Below, in pieces: positions 34,763-44,991 of a stretch of 64,000 nucleotides of DNA; within the stretch, counting starts at the first letter, position 1, and every line of letters begins with the position of its first letter. The stretch is from Flavobacterium saccharophilum (GTDB taxonomy: Bacteria; Bacteroidota; Bacteroidia; Flavobacteriales; Flavobacteriaceae). The stretch is from contig NZ_FRBY01000007.1 of assembly GCF_900142735.1 (NCBI RefSeq), forward strand, positions 239,029-303,028, given 5' to 3'. Both the position numbers and the translations under genes were made by a program. Under the pieces are notes generated by a model that saw only the letters and a program-made list of their open reading frames with translations, was not told the origin of the DNA and searched no databases.

Positions 34763-35524
34763 ATGACTCCCGTTAATGCCATAATCATATCTGAAGAAAA
34801 AGAAACTTTTCAAATCTTAAAAAAGTTTGAGGAAGAAAACGCTATGATTATGAAGATAATTGGTAGTACTGATTGTATAAAAGACGGAATGGTTTTAATA
34901 AAAGCAAAAAAACCAGACCTTATCCTCTTAGATATTCTTTTTAAAGACAATCTGTTTTTTGAAATGCTTGAACAATTGGAATTTAGCATTCCAAAACTTG
35001 TATTTATATCAGCAAACAAGGATTGTGCTGTTAAAGCCTTTAAACACGATGCCGTTGATTTCTTACTCAAACCAATGGATTTTAATGCCATAATAATGGC
35101 TATTTATAAAGTAATTAAAAGAAGAGAAATGGAGCGCTCTTATCAGCATCAAAAAATTAACAATTTAAATATTTCAAACACTGGTAATCAAAAAAATGAC
35201 TATGTTGCCGTTGCTTCTTTAGAAAAAATAGAACTCATACCAATGTCAGAAATTACTTTTTGTAAGGCAGATGGAAAGTATACCGTTTTTATTCTATCCA
35301 ACGGAACCAAGGTAATGTCAAGCCGAAATTTAGGTGAATACAGCACAATTCTCGATGACAGTTATTTTTTCAGAATACATCATTCCTATATTATCAATCT
35401 TCGTCATATTATTAAAATTTCAAAAAAAGATGGCTATTTCTGTGAACTTTCCAACGGAGTAGTTTTACCAGTTGCCAAAAGACGACAAGATGATTTTAAT
35501 AAATTTATAAAACTTAAAGATTAA
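34763..35524 (+). CDS. LytTR-family response regulator
   Basis: About 253 residues from ATG 34763, preferred over the in-frame TTG at 34733. The N-terminal receiver has its acceptor Asp in LILLDILF and Lys in LLKPMDF. The C-terminal LytTR domain (IELIPMSEITFCKADGKY, FFRIHHSYIINLRHI, LPVAKRR) binds DNA direct repeats. The receiver is somewhat divergent: the acidic pocket at the N-terminus reads IISEEKETF rather than DD. The downstream PAS kinase starts 33 bp later, so they are a likely two-component pair. Confidence 0.9.
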   Translation: MTPVNAIIISEEKETFQILKKFEEENAMIMKIIGSTDCIKDGMVLIKAKKPDLILLDILFKDNLFFEMLEQLEFSIPKLVFISANKDCAVKAFKHDAVDFLLKPMDFNAIIMAIYKVIKRREMERSYQHQKINNLNISNTGNQKNDYVAVASLEKIELIPMSEITFCKADGKYTVFILSNGTKVMSSRNLGEYSTILDDSYFFRIHHSYIINLRHIIKISKKDGYFCELSNGVVLPVAKRRQDDFNKFIKLKD

Positions 35525-35557
35525 AAAGATTTTAAGTTAACTTCAATTACCAGCAAA

Positions 35558-37861
35558 ATGAATATCCATAATATTTCAGAAAGCAAAGCGGAAAAAGAGA
35601 AAAATAATAAAACTCCTTATTATTTTGAAGAACCGTTACATGACCTTGCTAAAATTTTAGATTTTTCGATGGATCTGATTTGCTCTTGTGATGAAGAGGG
35701 AAGATTTATATGGGTAAATAAAGCTTCAGAACGTATTTTAGGCTATAAACCTGAAGAATTAATTGGCAAAAAATACAGCGATTTTATATTTGACGAGGAT
35801 ACTGATATTCCGATAAATGTAAATATTGATTTTAGAAGCGAAACACACTTACCTATATTTGAAAAAAAGTTCATACACAAAAACACAAGTATTATTTATT
35901 TGCAATGGTCTGTTGTAAGAGATGATGTTAAAAAAATGTGCTATTGCATAGGCAGAGATATTACTGAGAAAAAAAATATAGAAAAAGCATTTGAAATTGA
36001 ACGACTACAATTCTTTAATATATATTCGCAGGCACCTTCCTATATGGTAATTTTAAAAGGTCCGGAGCATGTTTATGAATTGGCAAATGAACTTTATTTG
36101 CAATTAATTGATAAAAAGGATATTATTGGAAAGACCGTAAAAGAAGTTTTACCGGAACTTGAAACGCAAGGGATTTTTGAAATTTTAGATAATGTATATA
36201 AAACAGGTGAAAGCTTTTCTGCTAATGAAATGCCCATAACATTTGATCGCTATAGTTACGGCAAACTAAAAGATGTTTACTTAAATTTTATTTTTCAGGC
36301 TCGCAGGGATGCTCATAATAATATTGACGGAATATTTATTTTTGGCAATGATGTAACAGAGCAGGTTCTATCGCGAAAAAAAATTGAAGAAAGCGAAAAA
36401 ATGTATAAAGACCTAATCCATAAATTGCCAGTTGCCACCTACTCTTGCGATGCTGAAGGACGAATAGTGCTCTATAACAAAGCTGCGGCCTCATTATGGG
36501 GCAGAGAGCCTGAACTAGGAAAAGATTTATGGTATAATTCATGGTATAGTAATGATGCTAAAAAAAAGCAGGCAGCGCCTCTGAATTTATGTTCGTTGGG
36601 CACAACACTAAAAGAAGGTGATCCAATCCTTAATAAGGAAATAATTATAAAACGCCCCAATGGAGATAAGCGCAATGTATTGCCACATCCAGTCCCGTTT
36701 TACAATGCTGATGGCGAAATAACAGGTGCAGTTATTGTACTGTCTGATATTACAGAAATGAAACTGGCACAAAAAGAGCTAAGAAAAAGTGAAAAAAAAT
36801 ATAGGTATCTTTTTGACAACAATCCAATGCCAATGTGGATTATCGATTTACTATCTTTTAAATTTCTGGATGTAAATAAAATGGCAATTCTGCAATACGG
36901 ATACAGCCGTGAAGAATTCCTTTCTATGACTGCTTTGGACATTCGTCCAAATGATGATAAGATTCATTTCATAAAATCGAGTGACACTTCAAAGATTGAT
37001 AAATCAAATTATAATAGGGGAATATGGAATCATATAAAAAAAGATGGAACTATAGTTCCTGTTGAAATTATTGCCCATAATATTGTTTGTGAAGGAACTG
37101 CAGCTAGATTGATTCTTTCCAATGACATCTCTGATCGTAAAAAAGCAGAAACAAATCTGGAAAAAAGAAACCGGGAACTCATCAAAACCAATTCGGAACT
37201 GGATCGATTCGTATACAGTGTATCACACGATCTGCGTTCTCCCCTAACCTCTATTCTTGGTCTTATCTCTTTTATTGAAACAGAAAGCAAGGAAATTGAT
37301 ACTCTTAAACATGCTGAACTGATACGGATAAGTATCAATCGTCTGGATGACTTTATAAAAAACATTTTAAGCTATTCGCGAAATAATCGTACAGGACTTG
37401 AAATAGAACAGATCACGGTAAATGAAATGGTGCTTGACATAGTAGATTCGCTTCAAAGAATGAAAGAAGCAAAAGGAATTCGGTATGAAATTGACATAAA
37501 GGAACAAAAACCTTTTTATACAGACAATCTGCGGTTTACAACCATTCTAAAAAATCTAATTTCCAATGCCATAAAATACCATAAAAAAGAGGAACATGAC
37601 AGATTTGTAAAAATATTTGGATATTCAGATCATGAAAATCTCCATTTCTCCATATTTGATAACGGGATAGGAATTGATCCTGCATATCATCAAAAAATAT
37701 TTGAAATGTTTTTTCGTCTTTCGGGCAAAAATGGATCAGGTATTGGCTTATATATCGTAAAAGATGCCATAGAAATATTGCAAGGCTCTATAGAAGTACA
37801 GTCAGAAAAAGGGGCCGGAACTAAATTTAATATCACACTAAAAAATTTGAAATCATGTTAA
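35558..37861 (+). CDS. Multi-PAS sensor histidine kinase
   Basis: 767 residues with four PAS domains in tandem (starting about 25, 150, 280 and 410), then HisKA with SVSHDLRSPLTSILGL and an HATPase with IFDNGIGIDP and GSGIGLYIVKD. No membrane helices. Several PAS domains suggest it integrates more than one cytoplasmic cue. Its 3' end overlaps the next receiver gene by 7 bp, so the two are translated together. The LytTR regulator precedes it by 33 bp. Confidence 0.9.
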   Translation: MNIHNISESKAEKEKNNKTPYYFEEPLHDLAKILDFSMDLICSCDEEGRFIWVNKASERILGYKPEELIGKKYSDFIFDEDTDIPINVNIDFRSETHLPIFEKKFIHKNTSIIYLQWSVVRDDVKKMCYCIGRDITEKKNIEKAFEIERLQFFNIYSQAPSYMVILKGPEHVYELANELYLQLIDKKDIIGKTVKEVLPELETQGIFEILDNVYKTGESFSANEMPITFDRYSYGKLKDVYLNFIFQARRDAHNNIDGIFIFGNDVTEQVLSRKKIEESEKMYKDLIHKLPVATYSCDAEGRIVLYNKAAASLWGREPELGKDLWYNSWYSNDAKKKQAAPLNLCSLGTTLKEGDPILNKEIIIKRPNGDKRNVLPHPVPFYNADGEITGAVIVLSDITEMKLAQKELRKSEKKYRYLFDNNPMPMWIIDLLSFKFLDVNKMAILQYGYSREEFLSMTALDIRPNDDKIHFIKSSDTSKIDKSNYNRGIWNHIKKDGTIVPVEIIAHNIVCEGTAARLILSNDISDRKKAETNLEKRNRELIKTNSELDRFVYSVSHDLRSPLTSILGLISFIETESKEIDTLKHAELIRISINRLDDFIKNILSYSRNNRTGLEIEQITVNEMVLDIVDSLQRMKEAKGIRYEIDIKEQKPFYTDNLRFTTILKNLISNAIKYHKKEEHDRFVKIFGYSDHENLHFSIFDNGIGIDPAYHQKIFEMFFRLSGKNGSGIGLYIVKDAIEILQGSIEVQSEKGAGTKFNITLKNLKSC

Positions 37862-38259
37862 AAGAACTAGACCCAAAATTTGAAACAGTTATGATTATAG
37901 ATGATAATCTGGTAGATTTATATATTATATCACGTATGGTCACTAAGAATAATTTTGGAAAAAATGTGTTGCATTATACCGAGGCGCAAGAAGCCATGAA
38001 ATATTTGCACGAGAATCAGAACAATATTTCGAAATTACCTCAAATAATTTTTGTGGACATCTACATGCCTTTAATGTCCGGATTTGAATTTCTGGAAGTA
38101 TATGATACATTATCAGCTACTTTAAAAAATTATTGCAAAACCTATGTTATATCTTCAACAATAGATAATGAAGATATCGCACGATCAAGCCATAATAAGA
38201 ATGTGGTTTCTTTTCATGTTAAACCAATTACCAAAGAATTTCTTGACCGAATTATTTAG
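37855..38259 (+). CDS. Stand-alone response regulator receiver
   Basis: 134 residues, single receiver: VMIIDDNLVDLYII acidic pocket, acceptor Asp in IIFVDIYMPLMSG, switch TYVISSTID and Lys in HVKPITKE. It overlaps the end of the multi-PAS kinase gene by 7 bp, making it the most likely phosphate target of that kinase. Confidence 0.9.
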   Translation: MLKELDPKFETVMIIDDNLVDLYIISRMVTKNNFGKNVLHYTEAQEAMKYLHENQNNISKLPQIIFVDIYMPLMSGFEFLEVYDTLSATLKNYCKTYVISSTIDNEDIARSSHNKNVVSFHVKPITKEFLDRII

Positions 38260-38749
38260 TAATAATTACTGTAAATATTAAATCCAATAATTAAATTAAA
38301 CCAAATCAGGATTTATACTTCACCACTAAGTTGGCAATATCGTAGTTATTTTAAGAATTACTACAATTGCTATTTTTAACTGTGCCCCACTTCTCACACA
38401 ACCTGATCTATTAACTCTTACAAATTTCATCCAGAAATTTAGCAGCACAATTCATCAGAATTTTAAAATTCCGCGCTGGTTTACCTTTATAAAAATGACT
38501 ATGGGGCGAACTATGGGCTCTTTAAAAATTCATTATAATTCTCCTTCATATGTGGTATTAGTTTGACTCCGTTTATAATTTTCATACTTATCTATTTCTT
38601 GCAGTAAACGGTTATACTATATAGCTGTCAGTTATTACTTCTCCCTTTTAATTTAAAATGCATTCCTTTTAATTTGTCCAAGCTGTTAAAAAACATTGCT
38701 TTGCATAATCTGCAAAATCTTTCTCGCGTAATAAACTGTTATCCCAATA
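38260..38749. other. 490-bp spacer without a recognisable gene
   Basis: AT-rich. On the minus strand, fragments such as KPAWNFKILMN...KFLDEICKS (about 38410-38490) look like the end of a decayed gene, but stops interrupt it and I cannot name it. No promoter stands out. Confidence 0.35.
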
Positions 38750-38978
38750 ATGAAAAAAACTAGCTTTCTATTTAATTTTTCTTATTCCAATAATAGCTGG
38801 ATCAACAAATCTATCTCTCCCCGGTTTACCAGATGAATCGACTAAAGCTCCTATTGACTCAATGCTTTTCTTACTATTTACAGCAGGTGTCGGATTTGAT
38901 AGTTATCATTTTAAAAAAGGAATAGACTTTAAATTTAAAACGCACTTTATTATTAAAATTAAACCAAAAGAAATATGA
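38750..38978 (+). pseudogene. Frameshifted small PID-CTERM-type protein
   Basis: ATG 38750 is followed by seven A. If one A were absent the frame would read MKKLAFYLIFLIPIIAG, then LPGLPDES, then APIDSMLFLLFTAGVGFDSY followed by HFKK, which is a signal peptide plus the PID-CTERM sorting signature known from Flavobacteria. As written the ATG frame soon stops. The long frame ends in TGA overlapping the ATG of the next gene (ATGA, 38975-38978). It is a pseudogene, a sequencing error, or a phase-variable gene switched by the A run. Confidence 0.7.
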
Positions 38979-39799
38979 AAAAAACTTTACTATTACTATC
39001 TGTTTTGCTTTCTTTTCAAAGTTTTTCCCAAATACATATTGATGCCAATACACCAATCTATAATGGTAATGGAGACAATTATGATGGACCGCCTCCCCCG
39101 CCTCCCCTAATTCCTTATGTAAAGCTCAATACTATAATAAACAATGAGTTTACTAGACAGCTTACATTAGTTTTTGCTTATGAAGCAACAGACGGCGTCG
39201 ATAAAGATTTTGATGTAAAAAATATGGATGGAGATTATCCTCAAGACATTTCTTTCTGGATTGAAGATGAAGATTACGTAATTCAGGGACTTAATTTCAA
39301 TTTATCTAAAAAAATTCCACTCTCTGTAAAAGCAGCTGTAAGTACAAATTTTAAATTTTACATCTCTGAAAATGACGGTTTTGATGATGGCCAGCCAATT
39401 TATATATATGATGCACTTGATATGTCTTACCATGATATTAGAAACACTCCGTATCAAGTTGTAGTTGAACCCGGAAAAGATACAGAACGCTTTAAAATAA
39501 GTTTTACTAATAATGTAACACTGGGAACAAATAATGCAGTCAGAAGCATTCTTTTTATTAGTCAGGACAATAAAAACCAGGTTTTAAATGTCGCAAATCC
39601 AAATAATGAAATTATGAAATCATTTTGGCTTTATGATATTCTTGGAAGATCTGTTATTTCAAAAGATAATTTAGGCACCGAACAAAACTTTAGTTTTTCA
39701 ACTTCAGGATTAACTGCTGGGGTATACATCGCAATATTCATAACGGCCGATGATGCAAAAATTACTCAAAAAATCATTGTTTCTAATTCTGGTAATTAA
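38975..39799 (+). CDS. Secreted protein with T9SS type A sorting domain
   Basis: 274 residues: signal peptide (MKKTLLLLSVLLSFQSFSQ), a Pro-rich stretch (DGPPPPPPLIPY), a central region without a known domain, and a C-terminal T9SS sorting domain (FWLYDILGRSVISK ... LTAGVYIAIFITADDAKITQKI). It is therefore exported by the type IX system to the cell surface or medium. The start overlaps the stop of the frameshifted PID-CTERM gene. Its function within a signalling cluster is unknown. Confidence 0.85.
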   Translation: MKKTLLLLSVLLSFQSFSQIHIDANTPIYNGNGDNYDGPPPPPPLIPYVKLNTIINNEFTRQLTLVFAYEATDGVDKDFDVKNMDGDYPQDISFWIEDEDYVIQGLNFNLSKKIPLSVKAAVSTNFKFYISENDGFDDGQPIYIYDALDMSYHDIRNTPYQVVVEPGKDTERFKISFTNNVTLGTNNAVRSILFISQDNKNQVLNVANPNNEIMKSFWLYDILGRSVISKDNLGTEQNFSFSTSGLTAGVYIAIFITADDAKITQKIIVSNSGN

Positions 39800-40081
39800 A
39801 AATTCAATTAACTATGATAATAGCATCAACTCATACTAGTGTTTTTTTTCTTCAGTATAGTAAATTATTTATTTAAAAAAAGCAGGTTAAAGATTACTAA
39901 ATTAATTGTTTTATGATTTTTAATTAATTAATTCATAAGGAAAATTGTCACTGAAATAGCCCATTACTTCTAATATAAATGAATAATTAAAGAATAATCC
40001 TGTAATAGGCTATAAGTAAACCATCTTAATTCATGTCTTGCCACTTAATAAAGAGTACATTTGAAATAAATGCTTCAAATA

Positions 40082-40534
40082 ATGAAAACTAAAGAGAATA
40101 TAAGGATCTTACTTACTGATGATGATGAAGATGAAAGAGATTTTTTTGGTCAGGCAATTAAAGATCTTGATCTTAAACATCCAGTCGAATTTTGTAAAAA
40201 TGGTGTAGAACTTCTGGATCGTCTTTATGATAAAAGTATTGCTATTCCGGATATTATTTTTCTGGATTTAAATATGCCTCTATTGTCCGGCTCTGAAACT
40301 TTGCAGAAAATTAGAGAAGATGACAGATTTAAGAATATTCCGGTAATTGCTATTTATTCGACTTCTGCAACAATGACCGGGGTTAATGATACTTTCGGAT
40401 TAGGTGCGAATGTCTATATTGTGAAACCTATTTCCTTTATGGATTTAAAAAAAATAATCTTAAAAGTGATTGAAACTGACTGGAAAGAAAAGTCAGCAGA
40501 TACTAAAATTGAATCTTTTGTAATTACAATTTAG
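40082..40534 (+). CDS. Stand-alone response regulator receiver (Rcp1-like)
   Basis: 150 residues from ATG 40082 (ATG 40070 is an alternative). A single receiver with ILLTDDDEDERDFF, acceptor Asp in IIFLDLNMPLLSG, switch IYSTSATM and Lys in IVKPISFM. No output domain. It lies 66 bp before the CheB-CheR-kinase fusion and is probably its partner. Confidence 0.9.
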   Translation: MKTKENIRILLTDDDEDERDFFGQAIKDLDLKHPVEFCKNGVELLDRLYDKSIAIPDIIFLDLNMPLLSGSETLQKIREDDRFKNIPVIAIYSTSATMTGVNDTFGLGANVYIVKPISFMDLKKIILKVIETDWKEKSADTKIESFVITI

Positions 40535-40600
40535 TATTCAAATACTACCAACTTGCTATCATGCATCGATTTATCTTACTAATATTTAAAAATTAAAATC

Positions 40601-43600
40601 ATGCATACGCAGAAAAAAAACTTACCTAAGCCTACCCGTCAGGACTTCCCTATCATCGGTATTGGTGCTTCTGCGGGTGGTTTAGAAGCCTTTCGACAGT
40701 TTGTAGAGGCAATTCCTGATGATTCTGAAATGGCCTATGTTATTGTACAGCATTTGCATCCGCTTCATGATAGTATGCTAACAGAACTTCTCTCACGTGT
40801 TGCCAAAATTCCCATAAATGAAATCACAGATGACATTCATTTGGCGCCCAACAATATTTATGTCATTCCAGAAAACAAAATGCTTACCTCTTTTGACGGA
40901 GTTTTAAAATTAAGCCCACGTCAGAAAGACACAAAAAATCAGGCAATTGATGTTTTTTTTAATTCACTTGCCGAAGTACATCTAGATTTGGCATATGGCG
41001 TATTACTTTCTGGAAATGGATCTGATGGAACGTTAGGTCTTAAAGCTATTAAAAAACATGGCGGTATTACTTTTGCACAGGATATTGACGCTGCAAATAA
41101 CGAAATGCCGCAAAATGCTATCAATGCCGGAGTTGTAGATTATGTTTTATCTCCAGGCCAAATTGTGGAGAAATTAATTGAACTTGTAAAAGTCAGAGAT
41201 TTGGTTACTAAGGAAGATGATCCCAACGACGAAGATGTATTTCAGGAAATTCTCAAAATTTTGCGTCATCATAGCGGAGTAGATTTTACCTATTATAAAC
41301 AGACTACTATACGCAGACGCATTGCCAGAAGAATGGCTTTAAACAAAATTTTGAATTTAAGGGATTATTTAAAAGTACTTCAGGGAAATAAATTAGCACC
41401 TGAGGATTTGTTCAATGATTTATTGATACCTGTAACGGAATTTTTTAGGGACACTAAAATCTTTCAGATCATGAGAGAAAAAGTTTTTCCCTTACTGACG
41501 AGCAGAGTAACTGAAGGAAATTCGATACGCATCTGGATTGCGGGATGTTCTACAGGCGAAGAAGCTTATACACTGGCCATTGCACTTCACGAATACTTAG
41601 GAGAAAATCTCGAAGGAAAAGAAATTCAGATCTTTGCTTCGGATATTTCAGAAGTGGCTATTGCCAAAGCCAGAATCGGGTTTTACAGAAAATCTCAAAT
41701 GCGAAATATATCAGAAACCATTCTGACAAAATATTTTACAGCCAATACAAACGGTTTCAAAATTAAAAGACAAATTAGGGATTTGTGCATTTTCGCAGTT
41801 CATAATTTTTTGACAGATCCTCCTTTTGCCAAAATGGATTTGATCACCTGTAGAAATGTATTTATCTATATGGACTCTTTTTTACAAAAAAAATCCCTTA
41901 CCACTTTTCATTACGCTTTAAAAGAAAACGGATTTTTACTCTTAGGGAAATCGGAAACAGCAGTACCTGCCGGCGACCTTTTTCAGCCGTTTGAAAAAGC
42001 CGGAAAAATTTATACCCGAAAACAGGTCTCAGGCCGATTAGTACATTCCGGTATGGGAAGCAATGATAAATTGAAAAGCTCCAAAACAGCTATTGAAAGA
42101 AAGGAAGTCATCAAGGAAGATTTTAGAAAAAGTGCTGAAGCTTTATTGCTTTCAAAATATACACCGGCCAGCGTTATTGTAAATGATCAGATGGATATTG
42201 TTCATATTAATGGTTCTATAGCCGAATTTATTGAACTATCAACGGGGAAACCTACTTTTAATTTATTGAAAATGACGCGTGAAGGATTGGCTTTTGAGCT
42301 CCGAAATACCTTTCACAAAGCCAAAGAAACCGGTACTCTTATAAAAAAAGAAGGCATTCAGCTTAAAAATAAAGGGACTATCAGTGAAATTACCATTGAA
42401 ATTCAGCTCTTGGAAGATACTGCGGAACCCTATTTTCTAGTTTTGTTTTATAAAAGCATTATTACAAAAGAAAATCTGCCATCCGATGAATTTTCTGCAG
42501 AAGAACTACGCGAGCATCCTAATTTAAGAAGGATTGCACAACTTGAAAAAGAACTGGCCAAAATACACGATGATGTGAATGCCATAAGTGAAGAGCAGGA
42601 AGCCTCTAACGAAGAATTGCAGAGTGCCAATGAAGAATTACTAAGCGGAAGTGAAGAACTGCAAAGCCTGAATGAGGAACTGGAAACTTCAAAAGAAGAG
42701 TTACAGTCCAGTAACGAAGAGCTTTTACAAATTAATCAGGAGCTTTTAAACAAACAGCAGCAAATTAATATTTCAAAAAATTATACCGAGGCTATAGTCG
42801 CTACTCTTCGGGAGCCTATCGTAGTGCTAGATACCAATTTAAGGATAAAAAACATCAATCGGGCTTTCTCAAAAAAATACAATATTGCCAAAGAAGAAGC
42901 AACAGGTAAACTGATTTACGAAATACAAAATCACCTTTTTGACAATATTCCAATGCGGGCCATGCTTGAAAAAGTACTTCCGGAAAAAACACAGCTTGAC
43001 GATTACCAGATATCGGTAAACCTTTTGCCTTATGGCGAAAGTATTATGCTACTTAATGCCAGACAAGTTACCAATGAAACCAGTAAGGAACAATTAATTT
43101 TGCTGGCAATTGAGGATATTACTGAAAGAAGAATTATCGAAAATAGATTAAAAATTCTCTCCGATGGTTTTGAGGCTAAAGTTCAGGAACGTACCTCCGA
43201 TTTGGTAACTTCTCACACAGAACTCGAAAATACAATCAAAAATCTGAATCTTGCCAATGTTCAATTACAGGAATATGCCTATGTTGCAAGTCATGATTTA
43301 CAGGAACCCTTGCGTAAAATCCAGATGTTTATTAGCAGATTGCTGGAAATGGATGAAAGTATTTCTGAGGAAGCGCTACTGTTGCTGGAAAAAATCAGTA
43401 AATCTTCAGGCAGAATGAATACGCTTATAAAAGACTTACTTGCTTATTCGTATCTCAATAATCTTGACGTGCAATTTGTCACAACTGATCTGGATATCAT
43501 TGTCAAAAATATTCTTGTTGATTTTGAATTAATGATCGAAGAGCGTAATGTGCAGATAAAACTAGGAAAATTGCCTACTATTAATGCTATTTCACTTCAA

Positions 43601-43966
43601 ATGAATCAGCTTTTTTACAACCTGATAAGCAATGCAATTAAATTTTGCAAAAATGATGGTACAGTTTCTAAAATAGAAATTAGTTCGCGAAAATTCTCTA
43701 AAAGTAAAATTAAACAATACCCTGCCCTGGAACAAAATCTAAATTATTACGAGATCATCATTAAGGATAATGGGATTGGTTTTAACAAACAGTATGAGAG
43801 TAAAATTTTCACCATCTTTCAGCGACTGCACAATACTGAGGTATATATCGGTACTGGTATAGGACTTTCGATCGGTAAGAAAATTGTAGAAAATCACAAG
43901 GGACTTATTTTTTCAAAAGCAGAAGAGAATGTTGGAGCAGCGTTTCATATTATACTTCCTATATAG
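40601..43966 (+). CDS. CheB-CheR-PAS-histidine kinase fusion
   Basis: 1121 residues. Order: CheB methylesterase (about 15-195; GIGASAGGLEAFRQF, QHLHP, LSGNGSDG), CheR methyltransferase (about 215-480; IRRRIARRM, IAGCSTGEEAYT), a PAS-like region, a long coiled coil (about 640-725, repeats of SNEELQS/NEELE), another PAS, then HisKA (VASHDLQEPLRKI) and HATPase (IKDNGIGFNKQY, GTGIGLSIGKKI). Such hybrids are signal integrators not tied to flagella; no chemotaxis genes are nearby. No membrane helices. A single-domain receiver gene precedes it. Confidence 0.93.
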   Translation: MHTQKKNLPKPTRQDFPIIGIGASAGGLEAFRQFVEAIPDDSEMAYVIVQHLHPLHDSMLTELLSRVAKIPINEITDDIHLAPNNIYVIPENKMLTSFDGVLKLSPRQKDTKNQAIDVFFNSLAEVHLDLAYGVLLSGNGSDGTLGLKAIKKHGGITFAQDIDAANNEMPQNAINAGVVDYVLSPGQIVEKLIELVKVRDLVTKEDDPNDEDVFQEILKILRHHSGVDFTYYKQTTIRRRIARRMALNKILNLRDYLKVLQGNKLAPEDLFNDLLIPVTEFFRDTKIFQIMREKVFPLLTSRVTEGNSIRIWIAGCSTGEEAYTLAIALHEYLGENLEGKEIQIFASDISEVAIAKARIGFYRKSQMRNISETILTKYFTANTNGFKIKRQIRDLCIFAVHNFLTDPPFAKMDLITCRNVFIYMDSFLQKKSLTTFHYALKENGFLLLGKSETAVPAGDLFQPFEKAGKIYTRKQVSGRLVHSGMGSNDKLKSSKTAIERKEVIKEDFRKSAEALLLSKYTPASVIVNDQMDIVHINGSIAEFIELSTGKPTFNLLKMTREGLAFELRNTFHKAKETGTLIKKEGIQLKNKGTISEITIEIQLLEDTAEPYFLVLFYKSIITKENLPSDEFSAEELREHPNLRRIAQLEKELAKIHDDVNAISEEQEASNEELQSANEELLSGSEELQSLNEELETSKEELQSSNEELLQINQELLNKQQQINISKNYTEAIVATLREPIVVLDTNLRIKNINRAFSKKYNIAKEEATGKLIYEIQNHLFDNIPMRAMLEKVLPEKTQLDDYQISVNLLPYGESIMLLNARQVTNETSKEQLILLAIEDITERRIIENRLKILSDGFEAKVQERTSDLVTSHTELENTIKNLNLANVQLQEYAYVASHDLQEPLRKIQMFISRLLEMDESISEEALLLLEKISKSSGRMNTLIKDLLAYSYLNNLDVQFVTTDLDIIVKNILVDFELMIEERNVQIKLGKLPTINAISLQMNQLFYNLISNAIKFCKNDGTVSKIEISSRKFSKSKIKQYPALEQNLNYYEIIIKDNGIGFNKQYESKIFTIFQRLHNTEVYIGTGIGLSIGKKIVENHKGLIFSKAEENVGAAFHIILPI

Positions 43967-44114
43967 TTTATTCCTTTTTTAATAAAAGTCATTATCTTTA
44001 CTAATAAACATAAAATTTTGTGAGTGTATCTATAGGCTTACTTGATCTTAGAAAAGCTTGTAAAAGCCCGTCACTATTGGGCTAAAAATAAAGACACCGA
44101 GCCTCTTTCTCCAC

Positions 44115-44145
44115 AAAAAGCACCTCAATGAGGTGCTTTTTTTTT
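44115..44145 (+). terminator. Rho-independent terminator after the signalling cluster
   Basis: AAAAGCACCTC/GAGGTGCTTTT with a 3-nt loop and a run of T, about 150 bp after the CheB-CheR-kinase stop. Confidence 0.8.
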
Positions 44146-44362
44146 AATTTAGTACTTTCTTTACTTTACAAAATGGAATCGAGATACATCAAGACATAAA
44201 TCTGAGAAAACTTTAAATCTGTATTTTGAAGAGAAAATCCAGTCTCACAAAGAGTTCACAAAAAAAGGAACAGAAATTTGATTCCTATTCCTTTTCATTA
44301 ACAGTTAAGTCTAGAAAGACTTTTTTATTTTCAGGCATTTTTTTTTGTAAAACGCGTAATTA

Positions 44363-44803
44363 CTACAGTTTTACTGTTAATCCAATTCCAGGAGAGAATC
44401 CAGAAACATTACCACCGGCAATCTCGACGTAAACGCCCCATTTATCGTTCCAAAACCAGCGTCCGCCAAATTGAAGACCAAGGTTAATATCACTTTCATC
44501 ATTACCGTTATTGTCATGATCATCTCTCATATCGAAAGAATATCCAACATTAGCACCGCCATATACATCCCAGGCATCATCGGTAATACCAAATACATTA
44601 TCAAAATAATAATTTCCCTTCACTCCTACATTCAGCCAATCAAGATCCAGATTGGTTCCAACTCCTGGGGCAATAGTAATATCCCTATGAACGGGAATCT
44701 CATAATTAATACCAACAAGACCAAAGTTTAATTCTTTTCTGGCTTGTCCAAAAACATTTGTCAAACAAAATATTGCAAAAACGGATAAAATAATCTTTCT
44801 CAT
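44363..44803 (-). CDS. Small outer-membrane beta-barrel protein
   Basis: 146 residues from the ATG at 44803, which gives a clean signal peptide (MRKIILSVFAIFCLTNVFGQ); the frame is open to 44830. The mature part alternates short beta strands (LNFGLVGINYEI, VGVKGNYYFD, VYGGANVGYSFD, LGLQFGGRWFW) and ends in a hydrophobic strand GIGLTVKL, typical of small porin-like barrels. Function unknown. It is convergent with the signalling cluster. Confidence 0.8.
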   Translation of the reverse strand: MRKIILSVFAIFCLTNVFGQARKELNFGLVGINYEIPVHRDITIAPGVGTNLDLDWLNVGVKGNYYFDNVFGITDDAWDVYGGANVGYSFDMRDDHDNNGNDESDINLGLQFGGRWFWNDKWGVYVEIAGGNVSGFSPGIGLTVKL

Positions 44804-44991
44804 AATTTTTTTTTTAAATGTTATGATCAAATTTAATTATAATTATTCAATAAAATCGTACAAGGATACTATTATTTCACACCTTAACCATTTACTATCA
44901 AAATGTTACACAAAATAAACTCCTTTATATCGGGACAAAAAGTCTTGTCGTTTTTAGACTTGAATAAAAACTCGCATCTCAATAATTTCCT

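Noticed and set aside
44102..44112. CCTCTTTCTCC, identical to the end of tRNA-Ser, followed by a terminator; possible third attachment site enclosing the signalling cluster
   Set aside because: Only 11 bp match, no GGTTCGAA before it and no arm-like repeat about 70 bp upstream; chance is likely.
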